A stretch of 64,000 bases of DNA from Burkholderia savannae (GTDB taxonomy: Bacteria > Pseudomonadota > Gammaproteobacteria > Burkholderiales > Burkholderiaceae): NCBI RefSeq assembly GCF_001524445.2, contig NZ_CP013417.1, forward strand, positions 62,001 through 126,000, read 5' to 3'. How positions within the stretch are numbered: position 1 is the first letter of the stretch; the number at the start of each line of letters is the position of its first letter. This document shows positions 1 to 8,137 of the stretch, piece after piece. Position numbers and translations under genes: made by a program. The notes beneath the pieces were generated by a model. The model ran no database searches. It was not told the origin of the DNA and saw nothing but the letters and a program-made list of their open reading frames with translations.

Positions 1-129
1 CGCGAGCGCCGGGCGCACCGCGCGCTGCCGCCTGCCGCCTGCCATCGGACGATCGCCCGGCGGCAGGCAACTTCGCACGATCCCCGGCATAATCAACGTT
101 TCCATTTCAGTTTCGAAAGTGGGGCGGCA

Positions 130-780
130 ATGAATCTGCATACGTGGTGGCTGTTCGTCGCGACGGTGTTCGTCGTGTCGGCGATTCCCGGTCCGAACAT
201 GCTGCTCGTGATGACGCACGGCGCGCGTCACGGGCTGCGGCGTTCAACGGCGACGATGGCGGGCTGCATGACGGCGCTCGTCGCGATGCTGTCGGTGTCC
301 GCCGCGGGGCTCGGTGTGTTCCTCGAGGCTTGGCCCGCGATGTTCGATGCGCTGCGCTTCGCGGGCGCCGCGTATCTGATCTATCTCGGCGTGAAGGCGT
401 GGCGCGCGCGCGTCGACGCGGAATCGGCGGCGGATGTCGCCGACGCCGCGCCGCCCTCGGGCCGCACGGCCGCCCCCGCGTCGCGCTGGGCGCTGTTTCG
501 CAACGGCTTTCTCGTCGCGGGCAGCAATCCGAAGGCGATCCTGTTCGCCGCCGCGCTGCTGCCTCAGTTCATCGACGCGTCCGCACCGACGCTGCCGCAG
601 TTCGGCATCCTCGTCGCGACGTTCGCGGTGATCGAGGTGAGCTGGTATCTCGTCTATGCGTCGTTCGGCACGCGGATCGGCGTGACGCTGCGCAGCGCGA
701 ACGTCGCAAAGGCGTTCAACCGGCTGACGGGCGGCCTGTTCGTCGGCTTCGGCGCGATGATGGCGCTCGTGCGGCACTGA
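130..780 (+). CDS. LysE/RhtB family amino-acid exporter
   Basis: A 216-residue inner-membrane protein of the LysE/RhtB exporter family, which pumps amino acids or related metabolites out of the cell. The family signature is seen near the N-terminus (residues about 20-30, IPGPNMLLVMTHG) and the hydrophobic pattern fits about six membrane segments. The segment SNPKAILFAAALLPQFI (about residue 132) is also typical of the family. Length is usual for the family (about 205-215). The ATG at 130 follows a purine-rich GGGGCGG. The substrate cannot be told from sequence. It stands alone, with a convergent pseudogene downstream; the 129 bases before it hold no gene I can see. Confidence 0.9.
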   Translation: MNLHTWWLFVATVFVVSAIPGPNMLLVMTHGARHGLRRSTATMAGCMTALVAMLSVSAAGLGVFLEAWPAMFDALRFAGAAYLIYLGVKAWRARVDAESAADVADAAPPSGRTAAPASRWALFRNGFLVAGSNPKAILFAAALLPQFIDASAPTLPQFGILVATFAVIEVSWYLVYASFGTRIGVTLRSANVAKAFNRLTGGLFVGFGAMMALVRH

Positions 781-832
781 GCGGGCGCATACACCGGCGA
801 AACACGGCGCGCCGCTCACGCGCCGCATGAAA

Positions 833-876
833 GAACGAAACGCTCCGCATCGGCGACGACGCGGAGCGTTGTCGTT
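833..876. terminator. Hairpin between convergent genes
   Basis: Perfect 10-bp arms (AACGCTCCGC at 839-848 and its complement at 861-870) around a 12-base loop, lying between the stop of the LysE-type gene and the stop of the MFS fragment. It lacks a long T-run, so it may be a weak terminator serving both strands. Confidence 0.5.
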
Positions 877-1511
877 TCAGCGCGCCGCCTGCCCGCGCGC
901 GCCGATCCAGTCGAGCGCGAACGCGAACGCGAACGCGGCGCCCGCGAACGCGAGGCCCACCGCGCACACCGCGCACACCGCGCACACTGCGCACACTGCG
1001 CACACTGCGCCCACTGCGCCCACTGCGCCCACTGCGCCCACTGCGCCCACCGCGCCCACCGCGCCCACCGCGCCCACCGCGCCCACCGCGCCCCAGCCGG
1101 CCCACGCCCATGCCGCGCCCGCAAGCAGCGCGCCGAGCGATCCGCCGACGAAGAACAAGCCCACGAACAAGCCGACGAACAGGCCGTTGAGCCGCCCGTG
1201 CGTGGCGGGATTCAGCAGGTTGACCGCGCGGCGGCCGAGCGTTTGGTCGGCGACGACGCCTGCATCGAGCGCCGCCGCGCCGGCGACGAGCAGCGCGAGC
1301 GCAAGCGTCGGATGCGCGGCCGCGTCGAAGCCGCCCCAGCCCGCGCCCGCCATGCCGAGCACCATCCCCGCGGCGAGCATTGCCGCATGCGCGCCGCGCA
1401 ATGCGCCGCGCTCCCAGCCGCGGTCGCCGGCCAGGCCCGCGAACGGCGTGACGATCGCGCCCGTCGCGCCCGCGAACGCGAACATCGCGATGCCGTGCAG
1501 CCCGAGATCGG
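877..1511 (-). pseudogene. MFS transporter, C-terminal fragment
   Basis: The reading frame encodes the C-terminal half (about 210 residues) of a major facilitator superfamily permease: segments such as FAFAGATGAIVTPFAGLAGD, an AAALDAGVVADQTLGRRAVN-like stretch and GRLNGLFVGLFVGLFFVGG match the second half of 12-TM sugar or drug exporters. The N-terminal half is missing. Beyond about 1511 the frame runs antisense into a LysR fragment and no longer looks like a membrane protein. Near its end the frame is expanded by a 9-bp tandem repeat coding for AVG/AVC triplets inside what should be a membrane segment. Product is very probably non-functional. Confidence 0.75.
962..1087. repeat. 9-bp tandem repeat (14 units)
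   Basis: Fourteen perfect-period 9-bp units: 2 GCGCACACC, 3 GCGCACACT, 4 GCGCCCACT and 5 GCGCCCACC, followed by a broken copy. Variants are arranged in blocks, as expected from slipped-strand expansion. Because the unit is a multiple of three, the MFS frame stays open and gains AVG or AVC repeats. Confidence 0.95.
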
Positions 1512-1982
1512 CTCGTGTCGACGCTGCTCGGCGTGCAGCCGACGGCGCTTGTCGTCGCGCGCGATTTCGCGCTACCGCCGGGGCCGCTGCCGCTCGACGC
1601 GCTCGCGCGCTACCCATGGGTGCCGAGCCAGGACGGCTGCGGAATGCGCTCGGCGCTGAGCCGCGCGTTCAGCGCGGCGGGGCTGCCGTTCGACGTCGCG
1701 GTCGAGGCGTTCGGCTCGGACCTGCAACTGTCGCTCGTCGCGCGCGGCGCGGCGCTCGGCGTCGCGTCGGCGGCGGCGCTCGCGCGCAGCCCGCATCGCG
1801 GCGCGCTGCGGGTCGTCGAAACGGAGGACGTCGAGCCGGGAGTCAACGTGTGGCTCGTGCGCGGCGTGCTGCCGGGGCGGCTGATGCGGCCGGTCGAGCT
1901 GCTGCGCGAGCGGCTCGGCGCGGTGCTGGAGGAGGAAAGAAGCAGGCGATGGGGCGGCGAAGCGACAATGCCGGCAAATTAG
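1512..1982 (+). pseudogene. LysR-type regulator, C-terminal fragment
   Basis: About 155 residues of the co-inducer-binding domain of a LysR-type transcription factor: PLPLDALARYPWVPSQDGCG, then a FGSDLQLSLVARGAALGV stretch and the final VNVWLVRGVLPGRLMRPVE are typical of the second half of such proteins. The helix-turn-helix domain and the first half of the effector domain are absent. The possible GTG at 1515 is simply the first start-like codon after the break. The fragment begins where the MFS fragment on the other strand ends, so both look like the two sides of one deletion. Confidence 0.7.
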
Positions 1983-2025
1983 AACCGGCATTCAAGGGAA
2001 AATCCGTATTTTCTGGATGGAAATG

Positions 2026-2054
2026 TTGCATTGCGTCAAACAAACGGGTATAGT
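2026..2054 (+). promoter_or_regulatory. Sigma-70-like promoter before a short transcript
   Basis: TTGCAT at 2026-2031 and TATAGT at 2049-2054 with an exact 17-base spacer. No protein gene follows; an intrinsic terminator starts only about 40 bases after the -10 box, so the promoter would drive a transcript of about 60 bases. Confidence 0.5.
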
Positions 2055-2060
2055 TCGAAC

Positions 2061-2121
2061 CGTCTCCTCCATGTCTCCTCTGATATGGATTCAGCCCGCC
2101 TCTTCAGGCGGGCTTTTTTTT
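2061..2121 (+). ncRNA. Candidate small RNA with anti-SD repeats
   Basis: Predicted transcript of about 60 bases, from roughly 2061 to the T-run of the terminator. Its unpaired 5' part carries two CU-rich motifs, TCTCCTCC (2063-2070) and TCTCCTCT (2074-2081), 11 bases apart, complementary to Shine-Dalgarno sequences. The 3' part is a GC-rich hairpin with eight T, the usual architecture of an Hfq-binding or anti-SD regulator. It is inferred only from the promoter-terminator layout; no family is recognised. It sits between a LysR fragment and a convergent porin gene. Confidence 0.4.
2093..2121 (+). terminator. Intrinsic terminator
   Basis: AGCCCGCC at 2093-2100, loop TCTTCA, complement at 2107-2114, then eight consecutive T (2114-2121). 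Strong rho-independent terminator on the plus strand; it would end the candidate small RNA and any readthrough from the LysR fragment. Confidence 0.9.
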
Positions 2122-2200
2122 GCCCGCTTTTTACCCGCGTGTTGTTTGCGTGTTGCCCGCGCGAACCCGAGGCCGCGTCCGCGCGGGCGGCCCCCCCGAC

Positions 2201-3031
2201 TCAGAACTTGTAGGTCACGGCGACGAAGCTGACGATCGGGTCCGCCTTCAGCTCGTTTTTCGATTCCGCCAGCACCGTGCCGTCGGCGGCCTTGATCGTC
2301 ACGGTCGACGTCGTCTTCAGCGGAATGTACGTGACCGACGCGAGCAGGCCCCAGTGGTCGGTGAAGTTGTACGTGATGCCCGCGTTGAACACCGGCTGCC
2401 ATGACGACGACGCCTTCGCCGACACCTGCGTCGGCCCCGGCTTGCCTGCGCCCGCGGCGAGCACCGCGCCGAGATTGTCCTGCGTCGACTTCACGAAGTT
2501 GCGGTTCAACTGAAGGTCGCTGAACCAGTTGTACGACACGCCGATGCCGACGAAGGGCCGCACCTTCGACGTCGCCTGCAGGAAGTAGTACTGGAACAGT
2601 ACGGCCGGGCTCCACTGGCGCACGCTCTTGACGATCGGGTTGATCTGCGGATCGCCGAGGTTCTGCGACGCGAGCGCGCCCGCCGGGCCGGGCGGGCGGA
2701 TCGTGCCTTGCCCCGTGATCTTGAAGACGGGCGGCACGCCCGCCACCGTCGTGACCGCGATGTTGTCCGTGAGGAAGTGGCTCGTCGTCAGGCCGACCGT
2801 GTCCGCGCCGCTCGTGCGCGTGCCGGTGCCCGGCGACGTGAACGACCCCGTCAGCCCGAGCGGCGTGTTGATCGGCGTCGGCGCGACGCTCGTCGTGAGC
2901 GGGGTCGTGCTTTGCTGCGGCATCACATGGAACCAGCCGAGCGTGACGACATTGCTGCCCGCGCTTTGCGCGTGAGCGGCGAGCGGCGTCAGCGCGGCGG
3001 CGCCGAGCGCCGCGCACAGTGCTTTTTTCAT
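2201..3031 (-). CDS. OmpW family outer membrane protein
   Basis: A 276-residue outer-membrane beta-barrel of the OmpW family, small eight-stranded barrels that pass hydrophobic molecules. Seen: a signal peptide ending AAHAQS (about residue 22), alternating strands, the family-like DNIAVTTVAGVPPVFKI and VRPFVGIGVSYNWFS stretches, and a C-terminal aromatic residue (VAVTYKF) as needed for BAM-mediated insertion. It is longer than E. coli OmpW (212), owing to loops rich in Thr, Pro and Ala. The start at 3031 has GGGAGGC upstream. It follows the DUF2957 gene by only 19 bases and is probably co-transcribed with it. Confidence 0.85.
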   Translation of the reverse strand: MKKALCAALGAAALTPLAAHAQSAGSNVVTLGWFHVMPQQSTTPLTTSVAPTPINTPLGLTGSFTSPGTGTRTSGADTVGLTTSHFLTDNIAVTTVAGVPPVFKITGQGTIRPPGPAGALASQNLGDPQINPIVKSVRQWSPAVLFQYYFLQATSKVRPFVGIGVSYNWFSDLQLNRNFVKSTQDNLGAVLAAGAGKPGPTQVSAKASSSWQPVFNAGITYNFTDHWGLLASVTYIPLKTTSTVTIKAADGTVLAESKNELKADPIVSFVAVTYKF

Positions 3032-3050
3032 AAGGCCTCCCGAGCGCCGC

Positions 3051-4307
3051 TTATTGCACGAACGCGCCGACCGTGAAGTACGGCGACGACGAGTTGGACA
3101 TGTCGAGGAAGCCGAATGCCCCGCCCGCGCCCGTGAAGATGAACTTGCCGGTCGGCGCCGAGCTGCTCGCGCCTACGTGCGACGACGTGATCGTGCCCGG
3201 CACCGTCTGCGTGTAGTCGAGATTGAGCGCGGTGGCGAGCGACGCCTGCGACGCATTGAACGGATCGAGAATCGTCGCCTGCTTGTCGACGAGCACCGTC
3301 GAGCGGTAGTCGAACTGGCTGTCGACGCCGATGTATTCGCCGTTGACGAAACCGACGTTGATCGCCGTCTGCGGCGCGAGGAGCGAGATGCTCGATTCGT
3401 CGTCGGCGGTGAGGCCCGGCACGCCGTTCGCATCGGGCGTCGGGTTCGGGTTCGCGACGCCCGTGCGGATCAACACCGGCACGAGCTGCTTGTTCACCTT
3501 GCCGACGATGAGGAAGCCCTTCGCTTGCGGCACCGTCGCGAGCGTCGGCTTCAACTGGCTCTGGAAGTGGTCCGTTTCGAACGCGCCGGTGCCGTTCGAC
3601 GATTGCGCGAGGTTCGTGCCGGGCTGGCGGCAGGTGCCCGCATAGATGCCCGTCGAATCGCAGCGGGTCCAGGTGCCGTCGGGGTTGATCGTCACCTTCG
3701 CGTCGATCGTCGCGGGCGCGAAGCTTTGCGAGGCCACCTGGCCGTAGCCGAGCTCGCTGTACGTGCCGGCGATGTTGGCGATGTTCGTTTCGAGCGACGA
3801 GAACGCGATGAACGGATAGTACGGGAACTTGGTGTCCGGAATCGCGCCCTGGCCGAGCAGGCCGCCGTACTGAAGCTCCGCGCCGGGAATCGTGCCGCCG
3901 ACGATGCCCATGCCGAGGAAGATGCGCGCCGGCCGGTTCGGATCGAGGCTCGCGCCGTTCAGACGGAACGAGCAGTTGTTGAGCTTTTGCGTCGGCAGCA
4001 AGGTTTCCTGCGTGAGCGTGCCGCTTTGGGTCGTGCCCGCGCGCGACGGCGCCGCGGTGCCCGTCGTTTGCGGAATCGGCGACGCGACGAAGGTGATCTG
4101 CCAGGTCATCTTCGTCGTGTCGATCTGCAGTTTGACGAGTTCGCCGTCGCCGCCGCCGCCCGTGTAGACCGTGCCGTAGTCGACCGTCGACGGGCACAGC
4201 GCGGTTTCGACGAGCGGCTGCGAATCGCTGCCGCCGCCACCGCCGCTGCACGCCGAGATGAAGGGCGCGGCGCATGCCATCGCCAGGATCAGATTCCGCT
4301 GCTTCAT
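3051..4307 (-). CDS. DUF2957 family lipoprotein
   Basis: A 418-residue predicted lipoprotein. The signal peptide ends in a lipobox (ISAC, about residues 17-20) followed by SGGGGGSDS, a flexible tether. The body is rich in Thr, Gly, Asn and Ser with beta-propensity, like DUF2957, a family I know from Burkholderia and with no known function. It resembles its upstream neighbour in layout (SLCPSTVDY-like start, LEARGTT-type motif, FYPF or YYPFIAFS motif, SYFTVGA-like end), so the two are paralogues. ATG at 4307 is preceded by GGAGGAG. The operon order (two lipoproteins then OmpW) suggests a shared envelope role; that is inference. Confidence 0.75.
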   Translation of the reverse strand: MKQRNLILAMACAAPFISACSGGGGGSDSQPLVETALCPSTVDYGTVYTGGGGDGELVKLQIDTTKMTWQITFVASPIPQTTGTAAPSRAGTTQSGTLTQETLLPTQKLNNCSFRLNGASLDPNRPARIFLGMGIVGGTIPGAELQYGGLLGQGAIPDTKFPYYPFIAFSSLETNIANIAGTYSELGYGQVASQSFAPATIDAKVTINPDGTWTRCDSTGIYAGTCRQPGTNLAQSSNGTGAFETDHFQSQLKPTLATVPQAKGFLIVGKVNKQLVPVLIRTGVANPNPTPDANGVPGLTADDESSISLLAPQTAINVGFVNGEYIGVDSQFDYRSTVLVDKQATILDPFNASQASLATALNLDYTQTVPGTITSSHVGASSSAPTGKFIFTGAGGAFGFLDMSNSSSPYFTVGAFVQ

Positions 4308-4433
4308 GTTGCTCCTCCAAACTCCAGAATTGTCTTTATCCGGCGGCCGGCTCCCTTGCGGCCGCTCTCGATATCGCCCGCTGCGGCGCGGCCCGGCGCG
4401 ATGCGTGTCGCCGGGCCGCGCGTGCGGGTCTCG

Positions 4434-5837
4434 TTACTTGCTGACTTGCGCGCCGACGCCGAAGTAAGGCGCGGACGGCGTCTGGCCGGCGATCGCCGAG
4501 CTCTGCGTGATCCCGCCGTTGACGGTGCCCTGGATCAGCGTCGCGAACAGCCCGCCGTTCGCGATCACGAAGCCCGACGCCGACGTGTCGGTCGTCGTCG
4601 CGCCGAGCAGGCCCGGCGTCGACTGGCCGTAGTCGAGGTTGAAGCCGGTTTCCGCCTGCTGCGTGCTCGGATTGACGAACGTGCCCGTCGTCCCCTTGAC
4701 CACCGTCGCCGTGTACTTGAAGTTCGAGTCCGCGCCCGCGTAGCCGCCGTCGACGCTGCCGAGCGCGAGCGCCGTCGCCGGCCCGAGCACCGCGATGCCC
4801 GATTCGTCGTCGACTTGCGCGTCGGTGTGCAGCGGCGGCGTGCCGAGGTTCACGTTGCCCGTGCGCACGACGACGGGCACGGTCGCGCCGTTCAGCTGGC
4901 CGAGCACCATGTGCGCGACCGCCGACTTGCCCGTCGCGCCGATGAGCGGCAGCTGCGTCTGCGGCAGGATCTGCGGCGCCTGCGTGCTGTTGAAGTAGCC
5001 GCTGCCGCTCGACGCCCACGGGTTGCCCGTCGTCATGCAGCCCGACGCGCTCGTCGACGTGCACGCGCCGTTCGAATCGAACGTCTCGTTCGCGTTGACG
5101 CCCTTCGTCGCGTAGTTGCTCGACGGCACCGAGTGGTACAGCAGCGCGTTGTACGTGCCCGCGAGCTTCGTCACGTCGGTCGTCGTGTTCGAGAAGGCGA
5201 GGAACGGATAGAAATCGAAGTGACGCTGCGGCACCTGGCCGATGTTCTGCAGCACGCCCGGGATGATCGTGAGGCCGCTGTACTGGACCGTCGCGCCCGG
5301 GATGCCGCCGCCCGCGACGCCGAAGCCGACGAGGATCATTGGCGGGTTCGCCTGGTTGAAGTCGGCTGCGGTGGAGTAGGTCGAGTTCGTCGCGGGGGAG
5401 GTGCCGCTGCCCGGCAGCAGCACGAACGCGCAGCGCGTCTGCTCGGCGGTCGGCAGCGTGCCCGCGGGCGGATGCGCGACGCTGCCCGTGATCGTCGTGC
5501 CGGCGCGAGTGGGCGTGACGGTGCCGGTCGCGAGCGGAATCGGGGATTCGAGCCACTTGAGCGTGTACGTCATCGTGGTCGCGTTGATGTTCAGGCTCAC
5601 GATCTCGCCGCTGCCAGCGCCGCCGAGATACGTGCTGCCGGCGATGTCCGCGGTGGCGGGGCAGAGCGACGTGTTGCCGGCCGCCGAACCGGGCGCGCCT
5701 TGGGCGCCGCAGCTTGCGCCCGAGCATTGCGGAACGGCGATGGGGGCAGGGGTGCCGCCGCCCCCTCCACTACAAGCGGCAAACAAAGGGGCGACGGCTA
5801 TGGCCATTGCCACCCCTTTCGAAAAGGCGTCCGACAT
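4434..5837 (-). CDS. DUF2957 family lipoprotein (paralogue)
   Basis: A 467-residue lipoprotein, first gene of a three-gene minus-strand operon. I chose the ATG at 5837 because a GGAGAC ribosome site precedes it and the next residues form a signal peptide with lipobox FAAC followed by SGGGGG; the frame is open 87 bases further upstream but that part looks non-coding. Shared motifs with the next gene (SLCPATADI, TRAGTTI, HFDFYPFLAFS, SAPYFGVGAQV) show common descent. One Cys pair (about residues 200-215, GACTSTSASGC) could form a disulfide. Function unknown; probably outer-membrane anchored. Confidence 0.75.
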   Translation of the reverse strand: MSDAFSKGVAMAIAVAPLFAACSGGGGGTPAPIAVPQCSGASCGAQGAPGSAAGNTSLCPATADIAGSTYLGGAGSGEIVSLNINATTMTYTLKWLESPIPLATGTVTPTRAGTTITGSVAHPPAGTLPTAEQTRCAFVLLPGSGTSPATNSTYSTAADFNQANPPMILVGFGVAGGGIPGATVQYSGLTIIPGVLQNIGQVPQRHFDFYPFLAFSNTTTDVTKLAGTYNALLYHSVPSSNYATKGVNANETFDSNGACTSTSASGCMTTGNPWASSGSGYFNSTQAPQILPQTQLPLIGATGKSAVAHMVLGQLNGATVPVVVRTGNVNLGTPPLHTDAQVDDESGIAVLGPATALALGSVDGGYAGADSNFKYTATVVKGTTGTFVNPSTQQAETGFNLDYGQSTPGLLGATTTDTSASGFVIANGGLFATLIQGTVNGGITQSSAIAGQTPSAPYFGVGAQVSK

Positions 5838-5871
5838 GCCTCTGTCTCCAATGTGTTTAATTGTGTGGGCT

Positions 5872-5900
5872 AATTTGGCCGTGTCGTTTTCAGCTGTCAA
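5872..5900 (-). promoter_or_regulatory. Possible promoter of the DUF2957-ompW operon
   Basis: On the minus strand a perfect -35 box TTGACA (complement of 5895-5900) is followed after 17 bases by CAAATT, a poor -10 box. The 35 bases between it and the first ATG hold a GGAGAC ribosome site. The region 5838-6230 holds no gene. Confidence 0.35.
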
Positions 5901-6230
5901 TCGACGGAACCGTCTAACCAACACGATTTAAACAATTCACCGTATTCGGGATGCCGAAACAACGGGCTGGGGAGGGGGAATTAAAACGAGATTAGCGTTT
6001 GAAATTGGTTGCGGCGGATGCGGTGTCCCTTGTTTTTACAGGGTTTTGTTCGCGGGATACGGCGTTGGATCAACCGTTTAAAGCACGCGCATCGGGTGAA
6101 TCCCTATCCGGGATAATCATGACGTTTTGAAGTTTTCGAGATTTATTTTCGAGTGGGAATGAAAGTTTGTAAATATCTGTGAGCGCCGCGACATTATTTA
6201 AAGAACTTTCGGTTTCCATTCGATGCAATG

Positions 6231-6259
6231 AAAAAGCCGGCCACTCGGGCCGGCTTTTC
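6231..6259. terminator. Bidirectional terminator after argC
   Basis: Inverted repeat GCCGGCC / GGCCGGC (6236-6242 and 6248-6254) with a 5-base loop, flanked by A-run on the left and T-run on the right, so it reads as a rho-independent terminator on both strands. It closes argC on the minus strand. Confidence 0.85.
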
Positions 6260-6282
6260 TCGTGTTGCAAGCTTTGCGCCGT

Positions 6283-7227
6283 TCAGCGCTCGAGTCCCGT
6301 GTCCTCGGCTGCGCCGACGTTGAGGTTCATGCACTGGATCGCGGCGCCCGACGCGCCCTTGCCGAGGTTGTCGAGCCGTGCGAGCGTGACGAAGCGCTCC
6401 GCCGTGCCGAACACGAAGAGGTCGACGCGGTTCGTGCCGTTGTTCGCCTGCACGTCGAAGAAGCCGTCGTCGAGATTTTCGGCCGCGTCGTACGGCGCGA
6501 CGCGCACGAACGCCTCGCCCGCGTAATGCTCGGCGAGCACGCGCTGCACGTCCTGCGGCGTCACGCGCTTGGCGAGCTGGCTCGGCGTGAAGTACGTGGT
6601 GACGGCGAGCCCCTTGTAGAACGGCCCGACGATCGGCGTGAAGATCGGCGCGCTCGCGAGGCCCGTGTGCGCGGCCATCTCCGGCAGGTGCTTGTGCGCG
6701 AGGCCGAGCGCGTATGCACGCGGGGCCGCGAGCTTCGCGCCGCCCGCTTCGTAATCGGCGATCATCTTCTTGCCGCCGCCGCTGTAGCCCGTGATCGAGT
6801 AGCTGTGCGCGGCGAAGCCCGGCGCGACGACGCCCGCATCGACGAGCGGGCGCATCGCGAGCACGAACGCCGACGCGTGGCAGCCCGGCACCGCGATGCG
6901 CTTCGCGGTGCGGATGCGCTCGCGCTGCGCGCGGTTCAGCTCGGGCAGGCCGTACGCCCAGTCGGCGCTCGTGCGGAACGCGGTGCTCGCGTCGATCAGC
7001 GTCGTGTTCGGATTTTCGACGAGCGCCGCCGACTCGCGCGACGCGACGTCGGGCAGGCACAGGAACGTGACGTCCGATGCGTTGATGAGGCGGCGGCGCT
7101 CGTCGACGTCCTTGCGCAACGCTTCGTCGATGCGCAGGATTTCGATGTCGTCGCGCGCGGACAGATATTCGAAGATCTTCAGGCCGGTCGTGCCTTCCTG
7201 GCCGTCGACAAAAACTTTCGTGCTCAT
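6283..7227 (-). CDS. argC: N-acetyl-gamma-glutamyl-phosphate reductase
   Basis: Third step of arginine biosynthesis: NADPH-dependent reduction of N-acetylglutamyl phosphate to the semialdehyde, in the cytosol. The 314-residue product is the short (type 2) ArgC form. Seen: nucleotide-binding N-terminus [18 protein letters not shown], the catalytic cysteine motif [10 protein letters not shown] (about residue 115), and [13 protein letters not shown] typical of ArgC. The ATG at 7227 was chosen because the family signature begins there; the frame is open a further 54 bases upstream. The ribosome site is weak (GCGAG). It stands as a single gene with its own terminator. Confidence 0.95.
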   Translation of the reverse strand: MSTKVFVDGQEGTTGLKIFEYLSARDDIEILRIDEALRKDVDERRRLINASDVTFLCLPDVASRESAALVENPNTTLIDASTAFRTSADWAYGLPELNRAQRERIRTAKRIAVPGCHASAFVLAMRPLVDAGVVAPGFAAHSYSITGYSGGGKKMIADYEAGGAKLAAPRAYALGLAHKHLPEMAAHTGLASAPIFTPIVGPFYKGLAVTTYFTPSQLAKRVTPQDVQRVLAEHYAGEAFVRVAPYDAAENLDDGFFDVQANNGTNRVDLFVFGTAERFVTLARLDNLGKGASGAAIQCMNLNVGAAEDTGLER

Positions 7228-7308
7228 CTCGCTCTCGCTGGATCGGGGCGGGCGGCGCGCTGCCGCCGTGAAAACCGCCATTTTAAGGCGTGATGCGCGG
7301 CATCGTAA

Positions 7309-7334
7309 CCGGCCGGCCGAAAAAAGCCGGCCGG
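7309..7334. repeat. GC-rich inverted repeat
   Basis: CCGGCCGGC at 7309-7317 pairs with GCCGGCCGG at 7326-7334 around an A-rich loop. It lies between the start of argC and the end of the flavodoxin gene. The T-run on the minus strand is in the loop rather than after the stem, so it is not a classical terminator, though it may still end the flavodoxin transcript. Confidence 0.5.
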
Positions 7335-7374
7335 GCCGCGCTTGCGATCCGGCCCCTTGGCGGATCGCCGCGCG

Positions 7375-7944
7375 TCACTTGCCGGCGAGCCAGCGGGCGG
7401 TTGCCGCCGCGACGCGCGCGCCGAACGCCTTCGCGGTGTCGAGATCGCCGCTCGCGGGCGCCTCGTCCGGCGACGCGTCGGACGGCGATTGCGCGAGCAG
7501 GCCGGTGAAGCCGCCCGCGTAGTTGATGTCGTTGCGCGTCGACGCCTTCGTGTTCGCGGGCAGCAGGCCCGTGCCGACCCACACCATCCCATGCTGCATC
7601 GCGAGCGTGACGAAGTATTGAATCGTCGAGAACTTGTCGCCGTTCATCGACGCGGAGTTCGTGAAGCCCGCCGCGATCTTGTCCTTCCATTTCTGGCCGA
7701 ACCATGCTTTCGACGTCGCGTCGGCGAATTTCTTGAAGTCGGCCGACGGGCCGCCCATGTAGGTCGGCGCGCCGAAGACGATCGCGTCGGCCGCGTCGAG
7801 CGCGGCCCAGCCGGCGTCGTCGAGATCGCCGACGGCGACGAGCCGCGCGTTCGCGCCCGCGTCCTGCGCGCCCGCGAGCACCGATTCGGCGAGCTTCTTC
7901 GTGTGGCCGTAGCCGCTGTGATAGACGATGACGATGTTCGACAT
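7375..7944 (-). CDS. Flavodoxin / NAD(P)H-dependent FMN reductase family protein
   Basis: A 189-residue cytosolic flavoprotein. The N-terminal phosphate-binding loop for FMN is seen in IVIVYHSGYGHTKKLAESV (residues 4-22), followed by the isoalloxazine-contacting FGAPTYMGGPSADFK and later MVWVGTGLLPANTK. These fit the WrbA-like / NADPH-dependent FMN reductase group that carries out two-electron quinone reduction. The ATG at 7944 has GGAGAA in front; an upstream in-frame start would add a basic, unconserved tail. No gene nearby points to a specific substrate. Confidence 0.85.
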   Translation of the reverse strand: MSNIVIVYHSGYGHTKKLAESVLAGAQDAGANARLVAVGDLDDAGWAALDAADAIVFGAPTYMGGPSADFKKFADATSKAWFGQKWKDKIAAGFTNSASMNGDKFSTIQYFVTLAMQHGMVWVGTGLLPANTKASTRNDINYAGGFTGLLAQSPSDASPDEAPASGDLDTAKAFGARVAAATARWLAGK

Positions 7945-8137
7945 TCCCGTTTCTCCATGATGAGACGACGAAGCCGCGCGCCCCGTGACGGGCCGCGCGG
8001 CGGACGATGGCCGACCTCGGCGACGCGCGCGGACGGCCGGCGCAAAAAGTCTAGCGGTGCGAAGCATCTCGCACGATCGCTGTCGCGCACGACTGAATTT
8101 CGCGAACGGCGCGAATCGCGCCGCGCTTCGCCGCAGA

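Noticed and set aside
2049..2071. Remnant of a tRNA 3' end (GTTCGAACCGTCTCCTCCA)
   Set aside because: No pairing T-stem and no matching 5' half; the segment is better read as a -10 box and the start of a short transcript.
3054..5873. 939-residue plus-strand frame opposite the DUF2957 genes
   Set aside because: Extremely Arg-rich, no domain, antisense to two genes with signal peptides and ribosome sites.
7309..7334. Classical terminator for the flavodoxin gene
   Set aside because: The T-run lies in the loop rather than after the stem, so only an inverted repeat is claimed.
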